The notes beneath the pieces are model-generated. The model worked only from the letters and a program-made list of their open reading frames with translations, searched no databases and was not told the origin of the DNA. A program made the position numbers and the translations under genes. Below, piece after piece: positions 25,005 through 34,567 of a stretch of 64,000 nt of DNA. Positions within the stretch are counted from its first letter, which is position 1, and the number at the start of each line of letters is the position of its first letter. The stretch comes from an uncultured Bacteroidales bacterium (GTDB lineage Bacteria; Bacteroidota; Bacteroidia; Bacteroidales; CAIWKO01), in contig CAIWKO010000032.1 of assembly GCA_903913285.1 (NCBI GenBank), forward strand, positions 1-64,000. Direction: 5' to 3'.

Positions 25005-26300
25005 TTACAAACTCCAATAGGTTAAATCTTTGATTTTAGAACGATACATACCTTTGATATCAACCAGGATACATTTATCTGCGGCTATAGTTTTAAAATA
25101 ATCTTCGTTCATTTTAGTATAGGCATCATGAGAAACAGCAACAATAATAGCATCGTACTTACCACTGGGGTTTTCAACCATATCAAAACCGTATTCGTGC
25201 TTTACTTCTCCGGCATTAGCGTGAGGGTCGACAATATCTACAGATACTCCATAAGTTTTGAATTCACTGATCACATCAGCAACTCTCGAATTGCGAATAT
25301 CGGAAACATTTTCTTTAAATGTTACGCCCATTACAAGTACACGTGATGATAAAACGTTTTTACCAGCTGCAATAATTTTCTTTACAGTTTGTTTTGCCAC
25401 ATAAAAACCCATAGAATCATTTACGAAACGACCGGAATTGATAATTTGTGCATGATACCTGAACTCTTTTGCTTTATACGTGAGGTAATACGGGTCAACG
25501 CCAATGCAATGTCCCCCAACCAGACCCGGATAGAATTTTAAAAAATTCCATTTAGTTCCGGCTGCTTCAAGCACTTCAAGAGTGTTGATGCCCATACGGT
25601 TGAAAATAATAGATAATTCATTCATCAAAGCAATGTTGACATCACGTTGGGTGTTCTCAATAATTTTTGCAGATTCAGCAACTTTGATACACGAGGCTTT
25701 ATGAACACCTGCAGTAACTACTAATTCATAAACATTTGCAACAATTTGCAACGATTCATCATCGCAACCAGACACAACTTTTGTAATGGTGGTAATTGTA
25801 TGATCTTTATCACCAGGGTTGATACGTTCGGGAGAAAACCCAACTTTAAAATCTTTGACGAATTTTAATCCCGACATTTCTTCCAAAATAGGAATACAAT
25901 CTTCCTCGGTGCAACCCGGATATACCGTAGATTCGTAAACAACGTAATCTCCTTTTTTCAGAACTTTTCCAACCGTGCGAGTTGCCGCGAGTAAGGGTCT
26001 AAGATCGGGTAAGTTATGATTATCGATAGGTGTAGGTACTGCAACGATATGAAATGTTGCATCTTTAAGATCCTCAAGTTTTGCTGTAAAAAGAATATCA
26101 CATCCTTCGAAAGCAGAAGAAGGCAGTTCTTCGCTGGGATCGAGTTTGTTTTTCATCATTTCAACACGGTCTTTTTTAATATCGAAACCGATAACCTGAA
26201 TTTTTTTTGCAAACTCTAATGCAATCGGTAACCCAACATATCCTAATCCGATTACAGATAATTTAGTTTGTTTTGCTAATAATTGTTCGTAAAGGTTCAT
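25005..26300 (-). CDS. UDP-N-acetyl-hexosamine 6-dehydrogenase (WbpO/TviB/WbpA group)
   Basis: A 431-aa nucleotide-sugar dehydrogenase performing a two-step NAD oxidation of C6 to a uronic acid. The Rossmann motif GLGYVGLP is at 18-25, the catalytic Cys is C265 in GGHCIGVDPYYL, and the C-terminal UDP-binding domain has GVTFKENVSDIRNS. Sequence features favour UDP-GlcNAc or UDP-GalNAc over UDP-Glc. With the 3-dehydrogenase, aminotransferase and acetyltransferase in the same operon it would give UDP-GlcNAcA as substrate for 3-amination. Confidence 0.9.
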   Translation of the reverse strand: MNLYEQLLAKQTKLSVIGLGYVGLPIALEFAKKIQVIGFDIKKDRVEMMKNKLDPSEELPSSAFEGCDILFTAKLEDLKDATFHIVAVPTPIDNHNLPDLRPLLAATRTVGKVLKKGDYVVYESTVYPGCTEEDCIPILEEMSGLKFVKDFKVGFSPERINPGDKDHTITTITKVVSGCDDESLQIVANVYELVVTAGVHKASCIKVAESAKIIENTQRDVNIALMNELSIIFNRMGINTLEVLEAAGTKWNFLKFYPGLVGGHCIGVDPYYLTYKAKEFRYHAQIINSGRFVNDSMGFYVAKQTVKKIIAAGKNVLSSRVLVMGVTFKENVSDIRNSRVADVISEFKTYGVSVDIVDPHANAGEVKHEYGFDMVENPSGKYDAIIVAVSHDAYTKMNEDYFKTIAADKCILVDIKGMYRSKIKDLTYWSL

Positions 26301-26316
26301 AATGTAACTTTTAGTA

Positions 26317-27369
26317 TTACTTTTTTTTAATAAATTTTTTATCGCGTACAGCGTATATACGCTCTATTATTTCGACGATTTTTAATCCTTCCAAAGCATT
26401 CGTTGTTATAGTTGTTCTCCCTTTTAGGGTGTCCACAACATTTTGTATAACAAAATGATGATTAGCAGCAGAACCTTTATAAGCCCCATAATCATTTGCA
26501 GGATTTGCAGGGTCAAGTTGCGGCATAGTATAATTTTGAATATGACAATATTCTACTTCGTTCATATATTGTCCGCCAATTTTGATGCTGCCTTTTGAAC
26601 CAATGATCGTAATGCTGCTTTCGAGGTTAATATCCCATACTGAAGTAGAATAATTTATGCATCCAATACCACCATTGATAAATTTAAAATTTACAAATCC
26701 GGAATCTTCAAAATCTGTAAGGTCTTTATGGTTATTATCGGAAAAAACGCCCTGAATATCGTTGATATCACCAAAAAGCCAATACATGATATCAATAAAG
26801 TGAGAGAATTGAGTAAATAATGTTCCGCCATCCAATTCCTGATCTCCCTTCCATTGGCCTTTTTTATAATATCGCTCATCTCGGTTCCAATAGCAATTCA
26901 ACTGAACCAAAAATATCTCTCCAAGAGTCTTTTTTTCAATAACATCTTTTATCCATACTGAAGGAGGGGAATACCGGTTTTGCATTACAAGAAACAAATG
27001 TTTGGAAACCTGCAATGATTTATAAATAACCTGTTCGACAGACGATTTGGTCAATCCCATAGGTTTTTCGCATACGACGTGTTTAAAAGCATTTAAACAT
27101 TTAAAAGAGTGTTCAACATGTAAGCCATTCGGAGTGCAAACATTAACGACATCAATATCTAACCCCGAAGCAAGCAATTCGTCAATAGAATTTAAAAAAG
27201 GAACATTAAAAACTTCAATTCCGAGTTCGGTTTTAGGTTTAATATCGCAAAGGGCAATTAATTCCGCTTCAGGATTACGAATGATCATTTCGGCATGACG
27301 TTTACCAATATGTCCACAGCCAACAACTGCGAATTTTATTTTATCATTTTCAGATTTCAATTTTGCCAT
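26317..27369 (-). CDS. Gfo/Idh/MocA oxidoreductase, probable UDP-GlcNAcA 3-dehydrogenase (WbpB-like)
   Basis: A 350-aa NAD-dependent oxidoreductase. The N-terminal motif is VVGCGHIGKRHAEM, followed by CEKPMG with the catalytic Lys and the C-terminal beta-sheet domain. Length, and the neighbouring aminotransferase and acetyltransferase, fit the WbpB/WlbA step that oxidises C3 of UDP-GlcNAcA before amination. It follows the small lipoprotein gene by 12 bp and precedes the 6-dehydrogenase by 16 bp. Confidence 0.87.
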   Translation of the reverse strand: MAKLKSENDKIKFAVVGCGHIGKRHAEMIIRNPEAELIALCDIKPKTELGIEVFNVPFLNSIDELLASGLDIDVVNVCTPNGLHVEHSFKCLNAFKHVVCEKPMGLTKSSVEQVIYKSLQVSKHLFLVMQNRYSPPSVWIKDVIEKKTLGEIFLVQLNCYWNRDERYYKKGQWKGDQELDGGTLFTQFSHFIDIMYWLFGDINDIQGVFSDNNHKDLTDFEDSGFVNFKFINGGIGCINYSTSVWDINLESSITIIGSKGSIKIGGQYMNEVEYCHIQNYTMPQLDPANPANDYGAYKGSAANHHFVIQNVVDTLKGRTTITTNALEGLKIVEIIERIYAVRDKKFIKKK

Positions 27370-27381
27370 GATATATGTGTT

Positions 27382-27648
27382 TTATTCACAAGTTGAAGTT
27401 GGACAAACCAATGTTCCTGCTTTGCAATTTTGAGTGGCAGTGTCGATGTAATTGTTTGTTTCATCTTTTCCGCAGGACTTAGTCATGTTGTCGATATTTG
27501 TTGTTAAAAAAGCACCGTTGCAGTTGACATCAAACATGCCTTTGCAAAATTCTTGTTTTTGATAAGTACAATCATCGCATCCTGATTTTGAACAAGCAGA
27601 AAATACAATTAAGCAGAAAAAAAAGATTATTACTAATGATATCTTCAT
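27382..27648 (-). CDS. Small Cys-rich lipoprotein
   Basis: An 88-aa secreted lipoprotein: hydrophobic signal to residue 18 and a lipobox FSAC with C19 as the acylated residue. The mature 70 residues have eight more Cys (24, 27, 35, 43, 59, 75, 82, 87), enough for four disulfides, including a CDDC pair. I do not recognise the family. It is placed in frame-tight order between acetyltransferase (1 bp gap) and the 3-dehydrogenase (12 bp), inside an operon otherwise made of cytosolic nucleotide-sugar enzymes, which is odd for an exported protein. Confidence 0.8.
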   Translation of the reverse strand: MKISLVIIFFFCLIVFSACSKSGCDDCTYQKQEFCKGMFDVNCNGAFLTTNIDNMTKSCGKDETNNYIDTATQNCKAGTLVCPTSTCE

Positions 27649-27649
27649 T

Positions 27650-28228
27650 TTATTGGATTTTTAAAACTTTTCCGTTTTCGAATTTATAATTTTCTTTACT
27701 TTCGGGGCATACCGCGATTCCTTCAGCATTAAAATCCAATCTATGACCATATTCGCTGATCCAACCGATTTGTTTAGCCGGATTTCCAACAACTAAAGCA
27801 TAAGGAGCAACTTCCTTTGTTACTACTGCTCCTGCGCCAATAAATGCATATTCGCCAATATCGTGTCCACAAACTATTGTAGCATTTGCACCTATTGATG
27901 CTCCTTTTTTAACTACAGTTTTCACATATTGGTCTTTACGAATTATTGCACTTCGCGGATTAACAATATTTGTAAAAACCATTGAAGGTCCCAAGAAAAC
28001 ATCATCTTCACAAACAACTCCAGTATAAAGAGATACATTATTCTGTATTTTAACATTTTTGCCAAGGGTAACTCCGGGAGAGACAACAACATTTTGTCCG
28101 ATATTACAATTTTCGCCAATGAGGCAATTTGTCATGATATGGGTAAAATGCCATATTTTTGTTCCGTTGCCTATTGTACAGCCCGAATCGATTATTGATG
28201 TTTCGTGTGCAAAAAAGTTTTTTTCCAT
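27650..28228 (-). CDS. Hexapeptide-repeat N-acetyltransferase (WbpD/WlbB-like)
   Basis: A 192-aa left-handed beta-helix acetyltransferase. Hexapeptide rungs run from about 15 to 150 (for example [20 protein letters not shown]), with an inserted loop near 90-100 ([13 protein letters not shown]) and the conserved [19 protein letters not shown]. In the WbpD/WlbB group it transfers acetyl from acetyl-CoA to the 3-amino group of UDP-GlcNAc(3N)A. It lies between the aminotransferase and lipoprotein genes. Confidence 0.9.
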   Translation of the reverse strand: MEKNFFAHETSIIDSGCTIGNGTKIWHFTHIMTNCLIGENCNIGQNVVVSPGVTLGKNVKIQNNVSLYTGVVCEDDVFLGPSMVFTNIVNPRSAIIRKDQYVKTVVKKGASIGANATIVCGHDIGEYAFIGAGAVVTKEVAPYALVVGNPAKQIGWISEYGHRLDFNAEGIAVCPESKENYKFENGKVLKIQ

Positions 28229-28248
28229 AAAGAAAAATTCACGATTTA

Positions 28249-29379
28249 TTATTGGTTGATAAATTCTAAAACAGATGATATGATGTGTTGTAATTGTTCA
28301 TCATCAAGTTCTGTGTGCATTGGAAGTGAAATGACCGAATTACATAACTTTTCAGTAACAGGGAAATCGCCTTCCTTATAACGAGGGTCGAGATACGCTT
28401 TTTGCAGGTGCAGAGGAACTGGATAGTAAATCATTGCAGGAATGCCTTTGGTGTTTAAAAATTCCTGCATTTTAAAACGATCAATACCAGAAGTTACTAA
28501 AGTATATTGATGAAAAACGTGATTCGATTTTTTTGATCTAACTGGTGTTTTTAATTTAGGATTTCCTGCAAATGCTTTATCGTAATAATCAGCTGCTTTG
28601 TTTCGTTTGGCAGCATATTCATCCAAATGTTTAAGTTTAATATCGAGGATTGCAGCCTGAATGCTATCGAGACGTGAATTCACACCGATCATATCATGAT
28701 AATAACGGACCGTCATACCATGATTTACTATTTGCCTGAGTTTTGTAGCAATATCATCGTCATTCGTAAAAACCGCTCCTCCATCACCATAACAACCGAG
28801 GTTTTTTGAAGGGAAAAATGATGTACAGCCAATGATACTAATAGTTCCGGCTTTTTTCTTTGAACCGTCTTTAAAAAAATAATCAGCACCAATTGCCTGA
28901 CAATTATCCTCGATAACAGAGAGATTGTGTTTATTTGCAATTGCCATAATTTCTTCCATATCAGCAACCTGGCCAAATAAATGTACAGGAACTATTGCTT
29001 TAGTTTTTGAAGTAATAGCCCGTTCAATAGCTTTTGGGTCAATATTGAAAGTTTCAGGGTCGACATCTACTAAAACAGGTGTTAAACCCAATAAAGCAAT
29101 TACTTCTGCCGTAGCTATGAAAGTAAATGAAGAGGTAATAACTTCATCACCGGGTTTTAATCCGAGTGCCATCATGGAAACTTGTAATGCATCTGTGCCG
29201 TTTGCACATGGAATAACGTGTTTTACGTTAAGATAAGTTTCGAGATTTTTTTGAAATTTATTTACAGCCGGTCCATTAATAAAAGCAGTTGTATCTATAA
29301 CTTCCAGAACTGCAGCATCAATATCAGTTTTAAGTTTTTCGTACTGACTTTTTAAGTCAACCATCATAATTTTGCGCAT
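28249..29379 (-). CDS. DegT/DnrJ/EryC1 aminotransferase (WbpE/WlbC-like)
   Basis: A 376-aa PLP-dependent sugar aminotransferase. The PLP Lys is in [25 protein letters not shown] supplies the Asp that holds the pyridine ring. In this context it would convert the 3-keto sugar to a 3-amino sugar using glutamate. The longer frame back to 29421 begins with TTG and overlaps the -7 box, so ATG 29379 is chosen (29367 or 29364 also possible). It is the first gene of the nine-gene minus-strand operon. Confidence 0.9.
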   Translation of the reverse strand: MRKIMMVDLKSQYEKLKTDIDAAVLEVIDTTAFINGPAVNKFQKNLETYLNVKHVIPCANGTDALQVSMMALGLKPGDEVITSSFTFIATAEVIALLGLTPVLVDVDPETFNIDPKAIERAITSKTKAIVPVHLFGQVADMEEIMAIANKHNLSVIEDNCQAIGADYFFKDGSKKKAGTISIIGCTSFFPSKNLGCYGDGGAVFTNDDDIATKLRQIVNHGMTVRYYHDMIGVNSRLDSIQAAILDIKLKHLDEYAAKRNKAADYYDKAFAGNPKLKTPVRSKKSNHVFHQYTLVTSGIDRFKMQEFLNTKGIPAMIYYPVPLHLQKAYLDPRYKEGDFPVTEKLCNSVISLPMHTELDDEQLQHIISSVLEFINQ

Positions 29380-29418
29380 ATGAAGTGTTTTATAGTTTAT
29401 TAGATTGAAAATTACCCG

Positions 29419-29426
29419 CAAAGATA
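29419..29426 (-). promoter_or_regulatory. -7 promoter box of the nucleotide-sugar operon
   Basis: TATCTTTG on the minus strand fits TAnnTTTG exactly. It lies 40 nt upstream of the chosen aminotransferase start and is the only good match before this nine-gene block. Confidence 0.6.
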
Positions 29427-29513
29427 GAACTTTATGGCAAAAGCAGAACGATAAATTTTAAGATTTATAGTCGATTTATGGTGGATAATATAATAAACCA
29501 TTACTGTTTTCAG

Positions 29514-29544
29514 TTTGTAGGTGAAATTATTTTAGTTACATTTG
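29514..29544 (+). promoter_or_regulatory. Complete Bacteroidota-type promoter (-33 TTTG, -7 TACATTTG)
   Basis: TTTG at 29514-29517 and TACATTTG at 29537-29544 are separated by 19 nt, the textbook spacing of the Bacteroides primary sigma factor. It is the best full match in the window, 16 nt upstream of the next plus-strand ATG. Confidence 0.8.
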
Positions 29545-29560
29545 TATCAAAATTCCAGTC

Positions 29561-30316
29561 ATGCGAAAGATTGCCATATTGGTTGCTTTGTATTTGTTGA
29601 ATTACACAAGTTATTCTCAGGTAAATATTAAAGATTCGTGTATCAATGCTCCTATGTTTTATGCTACTTATGCTTACCAAATAACCGGAGGTGATGTTGG
29701 TAAAAGATTCGGAAATAACTCAGCTATTGGTGGTGGTTTCCAAATGAAAACAAAAAGGAACTGGGTTTTTGGTGGGGAATTTAACTATATGTTTGGTGGG
29801 AAAGTTAAAAACCAGGAATCTATATTATCGTCAATTGTAAATTCTGATGGTTTTTTAATAACTTCTTCAGGCGAATATGCAGAAGTTCATTTTATTGAAG
29901 CAGGATATAATTTTAGTTTAAAAGCAGGCAAAATTTTCCCGGTGTTTGGTTCAAATCCTAACTCCGGAATATTTATTTCTTTACAACCCGGATTTTTGCA
30001 ACATAAAATTAAAATTAATAATCCAAATAATACTGCACCTCAACTTGCCGGGGATTATAAATATGGATACGATGAAATGGCTAATGGGTTTAGTGCAACC
30101 GAATTTTTAGGTTATATGTATATGGGAAACAAACGGATTTATTCATTTTATGCAGGATTTGAATTTACCCAGGCATTTACAAAATGTCGTCGGGCTTTTA
30201 ATTTTAATACCATGACTTATAATAGCGGAACGAACTCTGATTTTTTTTATTCATTCCGTGTAGGTTGGCTAATTCCTCTTTATAGAAGAGCCCCAGTTGG
30301 GTATTATTACAAGTAA
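29561..30316 (+). CDS. Secreted protein, probable outer-membrane beta-barrel
   Basis: A 251-aa protein with a signal peptide (MRKIAILVALYLLNYTSYSQ, cleavage after about 20). The mature part has alternating aromatic/Gly strands such as GGGFQMKTKRNWVFGGEFNYMFGG and ends in a run of aromatic strand-like residues (FFYSFRVGWLIPLYRRAPVGYYYK). This fits a small outer-membrane barrel, though no named family is clear to me. It has its own strong promoter and precedes kdtA by 9 bp, so it may share its message and serve lipopolysaccharide or outer-membrane assembly; that link is only positional. Confidence 0.75.
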   Translation: MRKIAILVALYLLNYTSYSQVNIKDSCINAPMFYATYAYQITGGDVGKRFGNNSAIGGGFQMKTKRNWVFGGEFNYMFGGKVKNQESILSSIVNSDGFLITSSGEYAEVHFIEAGYNFSLKAGKIFPVFGSNPNSGIFISLQPGFLQHKIKINNPNNTAPQLAGDYKYGYDEMANGFSATEFLGYMYMGNKRIYSFYAGFEFTQAFTKCRRAFNFNTMTYNSGTNSDFFYSFRVGWLIPLYRRAPVGYYYK

Positions 30317-30325
30317 ATTAATTTC

Positions 30326-31567
30326 ATGTCTTTTTTTTATACCTTTTCGGTTCTATTATATGCTCTAATTATAAAATGTGCAGCATTTTTTAATGTAAAA
30401 GCAAAAAAATGGACCGAAGGAAGAAAATATCTCTTTAATAATATTCAGAACCAAATTGATAAAAAATATGCTCATGTTTGGTTTCATGCAGCGTCGTTGG
30501 GTGAATTTGAACAAGGCAGACCCGTGATTGAAGAATTCCGAAAACAATATCCTCATTATAAAATAGTTCTTACATTTTATTCTCCTTCCGGATTCGAAAT
30601 CAGGAAGAATTATTCGGGTGCAGATTACATTTATTATCTTCCAGTAGATACCTCAAAAAATGCTAAAAAGTTTCTGAATATTGTAAATCCTTCAATGGTG
30701 TTTTTTATTAAATATGAGTTTTGGTTCAATTTTATTCAGCAAATTCATAACAGAAACATTCCATTATTCTTTTTCTCTGTAAAATTTCGTCCAGAACAGC
30801 ATTTTTTCCAATGGTATGGAAGTTGGTTCCGCACTAAATTAAAAAATATTTCATGGTTTTTTGTACAAGATGAGTCATCTAAACAATTATTGGAAAAAAT
30901 CAATGTTCATAATATCAGTGTTTCAAGAGATACTAGATTCGACAGAGTATTAAGTGTTTCAATTCATAAAAAACAATTCCCTTTAGTTGAAAGATTTGCA
31001 GAAAATTCAAAAGTTCTTATTGCGGGAAGTACCTGGCCGGTTGATGAGGAATTTTTGATTAAATTCATTAATGCTAAGCAACAGAACATTAAAATTATTT
31101 TGGCTCCGCATGAAATTCATCTGGAAAGAATTTCCTCTTTTCAATCGCGAATAGGAGTTAAGAGTATAAAATTCTCTGAAATTTCTGAACAAAATATTTC
31201 TGGGGCCGAAGTTCTTATAATTGATAACATTGGCATGCTTCTGCATTTATATCAGTATTCATACATTGCTTATATCGGAGGTGGATTTGGGAAAAATATC
31301 CACAATATTCTAGAAGCTGCAACTTTTGGGAAACCTGTTATTTTCGGGCCTGCTTTTCAAAAGTTTCAGGAAGCAGTTGATCTAATTTCATTGGGGGGAG
31401 CTTTTCCTGTTAATAATTACAACGAATTTAGAACAACTATTCAATTATTGTTTACTGACTCGAAAAAATTGGATAATGCTTCAGAAATTTGCAAAAAATT
31501 CGTGATCGATAACTCAGGGGCTACTTCAATTATCATGAAAAAAATTGCGTTGGAGATTGCAGATTAA
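30326..31567 (+). CDS. kdtA: 3-deoxy-D-manno-octulosonic acid (Kdo) transferase
   Basis: A 413-aa GT30 enzyme that adds Kdo from CMP-Kdo to lipid A precursor at the inner membrane. An N-terminal membrane helix is followed by WFHAASLGEFEQGRP, which holds the catalytic Glu, and the family segment FFIKYEFWFNFI. The C-terminal GT-B domain has AGSTWPVDEEF, APHEIHLERI and GGGFGKNIHNILEAATFGKPVIFGP. The 3' end overlaps the convergent gene by 4 bp. Confidence 0.95.
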   Translation: MSFFYTFSVLLYALIIKCAAFFNVKAKKWTEGRKYLFNNIQNQIDKKYAHVWFHAASLGEFEQGRPVIEEFRKQYPHYKIVLTFYSPSGFEIRKNYSGADYIYYLPVDTSKNAKKFLNIVNPSMVFFIKYEFWFNFIQQIHNRNIPLFFFSVKFRPEQHFFQWYGSWFRTKLKNISWFFVQDESSKQLLEKINVHNISVSRDTRFDRVLSVSIHKKQFPLVERFAENSKVLIAGSTWPVDEEFLIKFINAKQQNIKIILAPHEIHLERISSFQSRIGVKSIKFSEISEQNISGAEVLIIDNIGMLLHLYQYSYIAYIGGGFGKNIHNILEAATFGKPVIFGPAFQKFQEAVDLISLGGAFPVNNYNEFRTTIQLLFTDSKKLDNASEICKKFVIDNSGATSIIMKKIALEIAD

Positions 31568-32958
31568 TTATTTTGAAAAGCCTTATTAATACTTTCATTC
31601 ATCTCTTTGGGAGAATATGGGTGGCAAAGAATGATCTTATTTGAATCAAGAAGATAAAATGTTGGAGTACTATATGCATTATAATTTTCTATTGTTGAAC
31701 TCTCGAAACCTTTAAAATCGCATACATTTATCCAAGTCATTTTGTTTTTTTTTATTGCTTCAAGCCATTTTGATTTGTCAGTATCAGCTGAAACAGCATA
31801 GATTTCAAGGCCATAAGGCTTATATATTCTGTAAAGTTCACAAATTTGTGACATGACTTCTTCACAATGCGGACATTCTGAGGACCAAAATAACAATAAT
31901 ACAACTTTTGATTTTATGCTATATAAAGTTTGCACTTTTCCATTAGTAGAATTCATCGAAATTTCCGGAGCATGATTTCCGGGTTTTAATTTCTTTATAA
32001 TAGCAGCTCGTTCACTCATGGTTTTGTTGTGTTGACTTAAGTTGCATGTATTTTTTTGCAAATAATCATCCACTAAATGAACAAAAACACCTTCCCACTC
32101 TGTGTCAGAAAAAGTATTTACAAAAAGATTAAGCAAATAATTGTAAACAGGTGAATTTTCGTTGGGCTTACTTAAAATAAAATCAACAGCCCTAATGAAT
32201 CCAGAGTCTGAAGGTATTTTAACATAATTGGTTAGATAATCCGTACAACTAACATAAAATATTTCGGAGTACAATAAAGTAGAATCTGAAAAATCAATAT
32301 TATCAAAAAAGTGTTCTTTTAGAAAATCACTTCGTTTCAAATAGTCTTTGTGTTTAACTTGTCTTTTATATTGTTCCCAGTCCGGGTTTGTATAAGCCTT
32401 AAGAAGTTTGTTGACATATAATCCTTTACTTTGCTCTATAAGGTTATTAGTATATTTTTGTAATTTTTCAGATAATTCAAATGCTTTCTTTGCCATACTG
32501 TCCAGATCAGAAGACATCACTTTTTTGTTGGCCATGTATATTCTATCTCCTAAAACCGAGATTAATTTTATAGAATCGTTAATATAACTCGACATGCGCC
32601 AATAATCATAATAGATTTTATTTTCTTTAGATTCCAAAATCCTCATATTATCAAGTAAATTATCCATGTTATTCGACATTATTATGGATTCATTATTTAT
32701 TATAATATCACTAAATAAGCTGTCTTCAAATACGATTCTATATACTCCTACAGGTATAGAAAGATTATTCTTAAAAATGATCTCACCGTTTTTTGAAATA
32801 CATGAATCTATTGATGTGTATTTACTTCCTTTAACAGACGCCAGATAGACCTTACTATCAGGAAGATTTTTCAGATTATAATGAATAGAATACTGAGCAA
32901 ATGAAACAAGAGTTTGCAGAAAAAGAAATCCCAAAGTTAGTATCAGTTGTTTTTTCAT
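31564..32958 (-). CDS. Secreted thioredoxin-fold protein (TlpA-like, DUF4369-type N terminus)
   Basis: A 464-aa protein with signal peptide (MKKQLILTLGFLFLQTLVSFAQ), an N-terminal beta-rich domain of the DUF4369 kind (about 25-120), a helical middle, and a C-terminal TlpA/AhpC-like domain from about 330. The redox motif is CPHC in SSECPHCEEVMSQI, with the cis-Pro in AYSTPTFYLLD. It should reduce or exchange disulfides in the periplasm. ATG 32958 is used; an in-frame TTG 12 bp upstream is less likely. It follows glyS by 20 bp. Confidence 0.87.
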   Translation of the reverse strand: MKKQLILTLGFLFLQTLVSFAQYSIHYNLKNLPDSKVYLASVKGSKYTSIDSCISKNGEIIFKNNLSIPVGVYRIVFEDSLFSDIIINNESIIMSNNMDNLLDNMRILESKENKIYYDYWRMSSYINDSIKLISVLGDRIYMANKKVMSSDLDSMAKKAFELSEKLQKYTNNLIEQSKGLYVNKLLKAYTNPDWEQYKRQVKHKDYLKRSDFLKEHFFDNIDFSDSTLLYSEIFYVSCTDYLTNYVKIPSDSGFIRAVDFILSKPNENSPVYNYLLNLFVNTFSDTEWEGVFVHLVDDYLQKNTCNLSQHNKTMSERAAIIKKLKPGNHAPEISMNSTNGKVQTLYSIKSKVVLLLFWSSECPHCEEVMSQICELYRIYKPYGLEIYAVSADTDKSKWLEAIKKNKMTWINVCDFKGFESSTIENYNAYSTPTFYLLDSNKIILCHPYSPKEMNESINKAFQNN

Positions 32959-32978
32959 TTTCAAAAACAAAGTATCTC

Positions 32979-34508
32979 TTAACCGATGTTTATTGCAAAT
33001 TTTTCACGGAAAAATAAAGGAAGATTTTCAATAACAATTCTGTCCTGTAACATTGTATCGCGAAAACGAACGGTAACAGTATTTTCATTCAAAGTTTCAT
33101 TATCAACAGTAATACAAAAAGGGGTGCCGATAGCATCCTGCCGACGGTATCTTCTGCCGATTGCATCTTTCTCATCAAACTGACACATATAATCGTATTT
33201 CAGCATATCAAATATCTGCCTGGCTTTTTCGGGTAACCCGTCTTTTTTTATCAGAGGAAGCACCGCAATTTTAACAGGAGCTAAAATAGGGGGTATATTT
33301 AATACTTCTCTGATTGAGCCGTCTTCGAGTTTTTCTTCTTTATATGAATTGCTTAAGATAGCCAGAAACATTCGGTCTAACCCAATAGAAGTTTCAACTA
33401 CATAAGGCACATAGCTTTCATTTGTTTCCGGATCGAAATATTGAAGTTTTTTTCCTGAAAACTGTTGATGGGCATTCAAATCAAAATCTGTTCGTGAATG
33501 AATACCTTCAAGTTCTTTAAATCCAATAGGAAAATCAAATTCAATGTCACTGGCAGCATTAGCATAATGAGCTAATTTTTCGTGAACATGAAAACGATAT
33601 TTTGAAGGTGCAATTCCTAAGGATAAATGCCATTTCATTCGATGTTCTTTCCAATACTCATACCATTTGAGTTCTTCTCCCGGACGCACAAAGAACTGCA
33701 TTTCCATTTGCTCGAACTCTCGCATACGGAAAATAAATTGTCGTGCGACTATTTCGTTACGAAAAGCTTTTCCGGCTTGAGCAATTCCAAAAGGTACTTT
33801 CATCCTACCTGATTTCATAACGTTCAAAAAATTAACAAAGATTCCCTGCGCAGTTTCAGGGCGAAGATATAACGTGTTTGAATCCTCACTAACAGAGCCC
33901 ATTTGAGTAGAAAACATTAAATTAAATTGCCTTACTTCGGTCCAGTTTTTTGACCCAGATACGGGGCAAACAATTCCCAATTCTTCTATTAATGTTTTAA
34001 TTCCGTCAAATTCTCCTTTATCCAACATGGTATAAAAACGTGATTTAATATCATCAATTTTATTTTGATATTCTGAAACACGTGGGTTTGTTTCGCGATA
34101 AAGTTTTTCATCAAAGGTTTCTCCAAAACGTTGAGAAGCTTTTGTAACTTCTTTTTCGATCTTATCTTCTATTTTAGCAATATGGTCTTCGACTAATACA
34201 TCTGCACGATACCTTTTTTTAGAATCTTTATTATCGATCATGGGATCATTGAACGCGTCAACATGTCCGGATGCTTTCCAAATTGTAGGATGCATAAAGA
34301 TTGCGGAATCGATACCGACAATATTTTCGTTGTACTGTACCATCCATTTCCACCAATAAGAACGAATATTGTTCTTAAGTTCAACGCCGTATTGCCCGTA
34401 ATCGTATACGGCACTAAGGCCATCATAAATTTCACTCGAAGGAAAAACAAACCCATATTCCTTTGCATGCGAAATAATTTTCTTAAATAATTCTTCATTG
34501 TTTGCCAT
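32979..34508 (-). CDS. glyS: Glycyl-tRNA synthetase (alpha2 type)
   Basis: A 509-aa class II synthetase of the dimeric type. Motif regions are YDYGQYGVELKNNI (glycine site), TLYLRPETAQGIFVNF, the motif 2 loop FRNEIVARQFIFRMREFEQMEMQFF, and motif 3 ETSIGLDRMFLAIL. The C-terminal anticodon-binding domain begins near 395. ATG 34508 matches the family N terminus; the six-codon extension upstream overlaps a -7 box. The tRNA-Gly(GCC) gene is in the same window but not linked. Confidence 0.96.
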   Translation of the reverse strand: MANNEELFKKIISHAKEYGFVFPSSEIYDGLSAVYDYGQYGVELKNNIRSYWWKWMVQYNENIVGIDSAIFMHPTIWKASGHVDAFNDPMIDNKDSKKRYRADVLVEDHIAKIEDKIEKEVTKASQRFGETFDEKLYRETNPRVSEYQNKIDDIKSRFYTMLDKGEFDGIKTLIEELGIVCPVSGSKNWTEVRQFNLMFSTQMGSVSEDSNTLYLRPETAQGIFVNFLNVMKSGRMKVPFGIAQAGKAFRNEIVARQFIFRMREFEQMEMQFFVRPGEELKWYEYWKEHRMKWHLSLGIAPSKYRFHVHEKLAHYANAASDIEFDFPIGFKELEGIHSRTDFDLNAHQQFSGKKLQYFDPETNESYVPYVVETSIGLDRMFLAILSNSYKEEKLEDGSIREVLNIPPILAPVKIAVLPLIKKDGLPEKARQIFDMLKYDYMCQFDEKDAIGRRYRRQDAIGTPFCITVDNETLNENTVTVRFRDTMLQDRIVIENLPLFFREKFAINIG

Positions 34509-34512
34509 GGTG

Positions 34513-34520
34513 CAAAAGTA
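34513..34520 (-). promoter_or_regulatory. -7 promoter box abutting the glyS start
   Basis: TACTTTTG on the minus strand fits TAnnTTTG exactly and ends only 4 nt before the glyS ATG. If used, transcription would begin at or within a base or two of the start codon, giving a leaderless message. Confidence 0.5.
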
Positions 34521-34567
34521 ATACAAAATTTAAAAAACTGGACTATAGAAAGCGGAATTAAGAATTA

